Assembly (NCBI GenBank): GCA_017646225.1
Contig: JAGCMZ010000168.1
Span: 1-8,953 of the forward strand
Direction of reading: 5' to 3'
Source of the DNA: Paludibacteraceae bacterium
GTDB taxonomy: Bacteria; Bacteroidota; Bacteroidia; Bacteroidales; Paludibacteraceae
Length of the DNA: 8,953 bases
Positions 5,092 through 8,953 of this stretch are shown one piece after another. The position numbers were made by a program, and so were the translations under genes. Under the pieces are notes generated by a model. The model did not search any database. It was not told the origin of the DNA and was given only the letters and a program-made list of their open reading frames with translations. Numbering within the stretch: the first letter of the stretch is position 1; every line of letters begins with the position of its first letter.

Positions 5092-6294
5092 ATGGAAAAG
5101 AAAAAAGTAGTAGTGGCATTTAGCGGTGGTTTGGATACCTCGTACACCGTTATGTATTTGGCCAAAGAAAAAGGATATGAGGTTTATGCTGCGTGTGCCA
5201 ACACCGGTGGTTTTAGTGCAGAACAACTAAAACAAAACGAAGAAAATGCTTATAAATTGGGAGCAAAAGAATATGTTACCCTAGACGTAACACGCGAATA
5301 TTACGACAAGAGCATCCGTTACATGGTATACGGAAACGTTTTGCGTAACAACTGCTACCCTATTTCGGTATCGTCGGAACGTATTTTCCAAGCCATGGCC
5401 ATTGCACGTTATGCCAACGAAATTGGCGCTTCTGCTATTGCACACGGTTCTACAGGCGCTGGCAACGACCAAATTCGTTTTGACATGACTTTCTTGGTTA
5501 TGGCTCCTGGCGTAGAAATTATCACCCTAACACGCGATGGCAACTTGACCCGTCAAGAAGAGGTAGATTACCTAAACCAAAACGGTTATTTTGCTGATTT
5601 TACCAAACTTAAATACTCTTACAACGTAGGTTTGTGGGGCACTTCTATTTGTGGTGGCGAAATTTTGGATTCTACCCAAGGCTTGCCCGAATGCGCTTAC
5701 TTGAAACACGCTACCAAAGAAGGTCCTGAATTGCTAAAACTTGGTTTTGAAAAAGGAGAACTTACCTCTGTAAATGGTCAAAAATACGAAGACCCTATTG
5801 CGGCTATTCAAGCTGTAGAAGAAATTGGTGCTGCATACGGCATTGGTCGTGACTGCCACGTAGGTGATACCATTATTGGTATTAAAGGACGTGTAGGCTT
5901 TGAAGCAGCTGCTCCTATGTTGATTATTGGCGCTCACCGTTTCTTGGAAAAATACACCTTGAGCAAATGGCAACAATATTGGAAAGACCAAGTAGCTAAC
6001 TGGTACGGTATGTTCTTGCACGAAAGCCAATACCTAGAACCTGTAATGAAAGACATCGAGGCCATGCTAGAAAGCAGCCAACGCAATGTAACTGGCGAGG
6101 TTACCTTAGAACTTCGTCCACTTATGTTCCAAACCATTGGTGTGGATTCTCCAAACGACTTGGTTAAAAACAAATTGGGTGAATACGGCGAAACCGCAAA
6201 AGCTTGGACATCGGACGATGCTAAAGGCTTTATTAAAGTATCGGCTACCGCATTAAGAGCGTACTATTTGGCACATCCAGACGAAAGAAAATAG
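5092..6294 (+). CDS. argG: Argininosuccinate synthase
   Basis: The 400-residue cytoplasmic enzyme joins citrulline and aspartate with ATP to give argininosuccinate, the penultimate step to arginine. The length matches the ArgG family. The N-type ATP-pyrophosphatase loop is AFSGGLDTS at 9-17. The aspartate/citrulline segment is HGSTGAGNDQIRF (118-130), with Asn125, Asp126 and Arg129 kept, but Ala123 replaces the usual Lys. Ser176 (YSYN) and Ser185 (GLWGTS) match citrulline-contact serines. The region HVGDTIIGIKGRVGFE (256-271) corresponds to the usual VENRxVGIKSRGVYE, so the citrulline-contact Glu and Tyr appear as Gly258 and Phe270. Such changes may be normal in this phylum, but they mark a divergent branch. 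The gene lies 84 bp after the GNAT gene and 60 bp before argC. Its start follows an A-rich leader without a clear Shine-Dalgarno sequence. Confidence 0.95.
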   Translation: MEKKKVVVAFSGGLDTSYTVMYLAKEKGYEVYAACANTGGFSAEQLKQNEENAYKLGAKEYVTLDVTREYYDKSIRYMVYGNVLRNNCYPISVSSERIFQAMAIARYANEIGASAIAHGSTGAGNDQIRFDMTFLVMAPGVEIITLTRDGNLTRQEEVDYLNQNGYFADFTKLKYSYNVGLWGTSICGGEILDSTQGLPECAYLKHATKEGPELLKLGFEKGELTSVNGQKYEDPIAAIQAVEEIGAAYGIGRDCHVGDTIIGIKGRVGFEAAAPMLIIGAHRFLEKYTLSKWQQYWKDQVANWYGMFLHESQYLEPVMKDIEAMLESSQRNVTGEVTLELRPLMFQTIGVDSPNDLVKNKLGEYGETAKAWTSDDAKGFIKVSATALRAYYLAHPDERK

Positions 6295-6306
6295 TTAGAA
6301 ATTAAA

Positions 6307-6335
6307 TCGGGCCCTTCGACAAGCTCAGGGACCGA
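6307..6335. repeat. Extragenic hairpin repeat of the CCCTTCGACAAGCTCAGGG type
   Basis: The argG-argC spacer holds CCCTTCGACAAGCTCAGGG at 6312-6330, a sequence I recognise as a common intergenic repeat in many bacterial genomes, including Bacteroidota. CCCT (6312-6315) pairs with AGGG (6327-6330) around an 11-base loop. Beyond one G/A mismatch, TCGG (6307-6310) pairs with CCGA (6332-6335). The sequence has no following T-run, so it is not a classical terminator. In an operon it might reduce read-through, or protect or process the mRNA between argG and argC. Its recurrence elsewhere in this genome cannot be seen in the window. Confidence 0.65.
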
Positions 6336-6354
6336 ATAAACAAACAAAATCAAT

Positions 6355-7317
6355 ATGATAAAAGTAGGTATTGTAGGTGGTGCAGGTTATACGGCTGGCG
6401 AATTATTGCGTATTTTGCTTAACCACCCCGAAACAACCATTACATTTGTAAATAGCACTAGTAATGCTGGTAATAAATTGTACGATGTACACGAAGGTTT
6501 GTACGGCGAAACAGAGATGACTTTTACCGACATGTTGCCTTTGGACGAAATTGATGTATTGTTTATCTGTTCGGGCCACGGCGATAGCAAAAAATTCTTA
6601 GAAGCGAACCAAGTGCCAGAAAATGTAAAAATCATTGACCTATCGCAAGATTTTCGCGATGAATCCAATGGTTTTGTGTACGGATTGCCCGAATTGAACA
6701 AAGAACGCATTATGAAGGCCACCAAAATTGCCAATCCTGGTTGTTTTGCTACGGGCATTCAGTTGGGATTACTTCCTTTAGCAGCCAATGGTTTGCTAAA
6801 AGGCGAAGTACACACCAATGGTATTACAGGTTCTACCGGTGCTGGGGTTAAACCAGGCCCTACCTCGCACTTTAGTTGGCGTAACAACAACATTTCTGTT
6901 TACAAGGCGTTTAACCACCAACACCTAAAAGAAATCAACCAATCGCTTAAGCAATTACAACCCGACTTTGACCACGCCATTAACTTTATTCCTGTAAGGG
7001 GTAACTTTTCGCGCGGCATTTTTGTAAGCAGTTATATTGATTGCGATTTGGAGCTGAGCGAATTGCGTAAATTGTATGCCGATTTTTATCAAGATGCGGC
7101 ATTCACCTTTATGATTGAATCAAACCCCGATTTAAAACAAGTGGTAAATACCAACAAAGTGTTGATTCACCTAGAAAAATACGGCAATAAATTGTTAATT
7201 TTATCGGTTATTGACAACTTACTAAAAGGTGCATCGGGACAAGCTGTTCAAAACATGAACCTGATTTTTGGATTGCCTGAAACCATGGGGCTTCAACTAA
7301 AAAGTAGCGCATTCTAA
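6355..7317 (+). CDS. argC: N-acyl-gamma-glutamyl-phosphate reductase
   Basis: The 320-residue enzyme reduces N-acylglutamyl phosphate to the semialdehyde with NADPH, the third step of ornithine synthesis. The Rossmann motif GGAGYTAGELLR lies at 8-19. The catalytic cysteine is Cys130 in NPGCFATG, where most ArgC proteins have NPGCYPT. STGAGVKPG (160-168) stands for the usual SGAGR stretch. NHQH (187-190) stands for the family HRH that supplies the catalytic His. The C-terminal KGASGQAVQNMNLIFG (291-306) is highly typical of ArgC. The protein is slightly shorter than the common 340-350 residues. The changed residues around the active site may reflect use of N-succinylated substrate, as known for the ornithine carbamoyltransferase step in Bacteroides fragilis, but this is inference. 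The gene is 60 bp from argG and 32 bp from argD, consistent with an operon. Confidence 0.95.
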   Translation: MIKVGIVGGAGYTAGELLRILLNHPETTITFVNSTSNAGNKLYDVHEGLYGETEMTFTDMLPLDEIDVLFICSGHGDSKKFLEANQVPENVKIIDLSQDFRDESNGFVYGLPELNKERIMKATKIANPGCFATGIQLGLLPLAANGLLKGEVHTNGITGSTGAGVKPGPTSHFSWRNNNISVYKAFNHQHLKEINQSLKQLQPDFDHAINFIPVRGNFSRGIFVSSYIDCDLELSELRKLYADFYQDAAFTFMIESNPDLKQVVNTNKVLIHLEKYGNKLLILSVIDNLLKGASGQAVQNMNLIFGLPETMGLQLKSSAF

Positions 7318-7349
7318 TGCCTACCTCACCATTTATTTAAGATAAAGAT

Positions 7350-8471
7350 ATGAACCTATTTGATGTATATCCACTTTTTCCCATTGAAATTGTACAAGGG
7401 AAAGGTTGCAACGTTTACGACAAAGACGGGAACGAATACCTAGATCTATACGGTGGTCATGCTGTTATTTCGGTGGGACACGCTCACCCAACCTACGTAA
7501 AAGCCATTTCGGAACAAGTGGCTAAGCTAGGGTTCTACTCTAACTCTGTTATTAATAGCTTGCAACAACAATTGGCCGAAAAATTAGGCAAAGCAAGCGG
7601 ATACGAGGACTATTCACTATTTTTGGTTAATTCGGGGGCAGAAGCCAACGAAAATGCCCTAAAACTAGCCTCGTTCCACAACGGAAAAAATAAAGTTTTA
7701 TCGTTCAAACAATCGTTCCACGGACGTACATCGGCCGCTGTTAAAGTAACCGATATTCCTAAATATGTGGCACCTGTTAACGATGGTTTGGATGTTACAT
7801 TTGTAGCCTTAAACGACATTGAAACCGTACGTGCAGAATTGCAAAAAGGCACGTATTCATCGGTAATTATTGAAGGTATTCAAGGTATTGGTGGTATTCA
7901 AGTTCCTACCACCGAATTTATGCAACAATTGCGCCAAGTTTGTACCGAAACAAAAACCGTTTTGATTTTGGACGAAATTCAATCGGGCTACGGCCGCAGC
8001 GGTAAATTCTTTGCACACCAATATTATGGTATTAAACCAGACATTATTACCGTAGCCAAAGGCATTTGCAACGGATTCCCTATGTCGGGTATGTTAATTA
8101 GCCCTATGTTTACCCCCGTTTACGGACAATTGGGCACCACTTTTGGTGGCAATCATTTGGGTTGTGCAGCTGCATTGGCCGTATTGGACATTATGGGAAA
8201 AGAAAACCTAGTAGAAAATGCCGCTAAAGTGGGAGCTTTCTTATTGGAAGAATTAAAGAAAATAGACGGCATCAAAGAAATTAGGGGTAATGGTTTGATG
8301 ATTGGCATGGAATTTGAACAACCCATTAAAGAAATTAGAACTAAATTGTTGTTTGAACAAAAAGTATTTACCGGCGTAGCAGGTACCCATACCATTCGTC
8401 TATTGCCTCCATTGTGCCTAAGCATGGAACAAGCACAAGACTTTTTGAACAGACTTAAAAAATGTTTATAA
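7350..8471 (+). CDS. argD: N-acylornithine aminotransferase
   Basis: The 373-residue class-III aminotransferase is PLP-dependent and moves an amino group from glutamate to N-acylglutamate semialdehyde, giving N-acylornithine. The PLP lysine is Lys237 in ITVAKGICNG. Asp208 in LILDEIQSGYGRSG (205-218) would contact the pyridine nitrogen, and NSGAEANENALK (94-105) forms the phosphate-binding turn. FHGRT (123-127) and TTFGGNHLGCAAALA (263-277) are further family hallmarks. The length suits ArgD rather than the longer ornithine or 4-aminobutyrate aminotransferases, and operon position supports ArgD. The substrate may be the N-succinyl form, as argued for its neighbour ArgC. The Cys-Leu end and TAA lie 10 bp before proC, so the two are probably translated from one message. 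In many bacteria ArgD also acts in lysine synthesis; nothing here decides that. Confidence 0.94.
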   Translation: MNLFDVYPLFPIEIVQGKGCNVYDKDGNEYLDLYGGHAVISVGHAHPTYVKAISEQVAKLGFYSNSVINSLQQQLAEKLGKASGYEDYSLFLVNSGAEANENALKLASFHNGKNKVLSFKQSFHGRTSAAVKVTDIPKYVAPVNDGLDVTFVALNDIETVRAELQKGTYSSVIIEGIQGIGGIQVPTTEFMQQLRQVCTETKTVLILDEIQSGYGRSGKFFAHQYYGIKPDIITVAKGICNGFPMSGMLISPMFTPVYGQLGTTFGGNHLGCAAALAVLDIMGKENLVENAAKVGAFLLEELKKIDGIKEIRGNGLMIGMEFEQPIKEIRTKLLFEQKVFTGVAGTHTIRLLPPLCLSMEQAQDFLNRLKKCL

Positions 8472-8481
8472 TTTATTAGTT

Positions 8482-8953
8482 ATGAAAACAATAGCTATTA
8501 TTGGAGCTGGTAATATGGGGGGAGCCATTGCACGTGGACTAACCCAAAGCAATTTAATTAGCCAAATTACCGTAAGCGACATCAACCAAGATGCGTTAAA
8601 CGCACTAGCTGCTTTTAACAGCAAAATTAAAACCGTAAGCAACAATGCACAAGCTGTAAAAGACGCCGACATTGTAATCCTTGCCGTTAAACCCTGGTTG
8701 GTACAAACCATTGTAAACGATATTAAAGACAGCTTGGATTACAGCAAACAACTGCTTGTTTCTATTGCTGCAGGTGTATCGTTAGACGATTTGTGCGCAT
8801 TATTGAACAAAGAAGGACAGTTGCCTATTTTGTTTAGGTTGATTCCCAATACGGCTATTGATGTATTGCAAAGCGTCAATACCATTGCTGCACACGACAA
8901 TGCTACCGAACAAGACAAGGCGTTGGTTTGCGAATTATTTAATGGCATGGGCA
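8482..8953 (+). CDS. proC: Pyrroline-5-carboxylate reductase, 3' end beyond window
   Basis: The first 157 codons are present and the frame is open to the window edge. The enzyme reduces pyrroline-5-carboxylate to proline. The N-terminal Rossmann motif is IIGAGNMGGAIARGL (6-20). AVKPW (68-72) matches the family AVKP turn that binds the nicotinamide cofactor. LLVSIAAGVSLDDL (91-104) and LFRLIPNTAID (107-117) are clear ProC signatures, the latter replacing the common RAMPNTPA. Asp33 ends the second strand (ITVSD), where NADP-preferring enzymes often have a small or basic residue, so NADH use is possible. The gene follows argD by 10 bp. Its place in an arginine cluster ties proline and arginine synthesis, both derived from glutamate, to one transcript and perhaps to ArgR control. 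Confidence 0.93.
   Translation, partial: MKTIAIIGAGNMGGAIARGLTQSNLISQITVSDINQDALNALAAFNSKIKTVSNNAQAVKDADIVILAVKPWLVQTIVNDIKDSLDYSKQLLVSIAAGVSLDDLCALLNKEGQLPILFRLIPNTAIDVLQSVNTIAAHDNATEQDKALVCELFNGMG

Noticed and set aside
6387..6758. 123-residue leftward open frame inside argC
   Set aside because: It lies wholly opposite conserved ArgC motifs and shows no domain or start context of its own.

Overview
The window looks like a chromosomal stretch from a member of the Bacteroidota, most likely Bacteroidales. Four things suggest this: the gene order argR – GNAT acyltransferase – argG – argC – argD – proC, which I recall from Bacteroides-type genomes; the TPR/PD40/OmpA lipoprotein architecture; the absence of clear Shine-Dalgarno sequences before A-rich starts; and several matches to the Bacteroidota -7 promoter element TAnnTTTG. 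It is densely coding and has no gene-free stretch longer than about 180 bp. I see no tRNA, rRNA, insertion sequence, CRISPR array or phage gene.

Left part (1-2377). An outer-membrane-type lipoprotein with TPR, PD40 propeller and OmpA-like peptidoglycan-binding regions runs rightward. It meets tail to tail, with one base between the stop codons, a leftward gene for a membrane-anchored ComEA-like helix-hairpin-helix protein. A 92-bp spacer holding a long inverted repeat separates that gene from the one upstream of it on the same strand.

Middle (2378-3901). A leftward neurotransmitter:sodium symporter (SNF/SLC6-type) gene is divergent from the arginine genes. The 177-bp divergent region (3725-3901) is the regulatory centre of the window. 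It holds a leftward -7 element for the transporter, a perfect 20-bp palindrome carrying a -7 element on both strands, and a near-consensus ARG box just upstream of argR, with a weaker second box further upstream.

Right part (3902-8953). A rightward arginine/proline cluster encodes the arginine repressor ArgR, a GNAT protein likely to make the N-acylated glutamate that starts the pathway, argininosuccinate synthase ArgG, N-acyl-glutamyl-phosphate reductase ArgC, N-acylornithine aminotransferase ArgD, and the first 157 codons of pyrroline-5-carboxylate reductase ProC. The GNAT enzyme would acylate glutamate. ArgC and ArgD would carry the product to N-acylornithine after an ArgB kinase not seen here. 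ArgG would use citrulline made by a carbamoyltransferase, also outside the window. Bacteroides fragilis is known to use N-succinylornithine in this pathway, so ArgC and ArgD here may handle succinylated rather than acetylated intermediates; that is inference. Two intercistronic spacers carry small structured elements, one of them a widespread extragenic repeat (CCCTTCGACAAGCTCAGGG).

I found no new defence or mobile system. The points most worth checking are the layered operator/promoter in front of argR, the Cys-rich tail of the GNAT enzyme, and the altered substrate-site residues in ArgG and ArgC.
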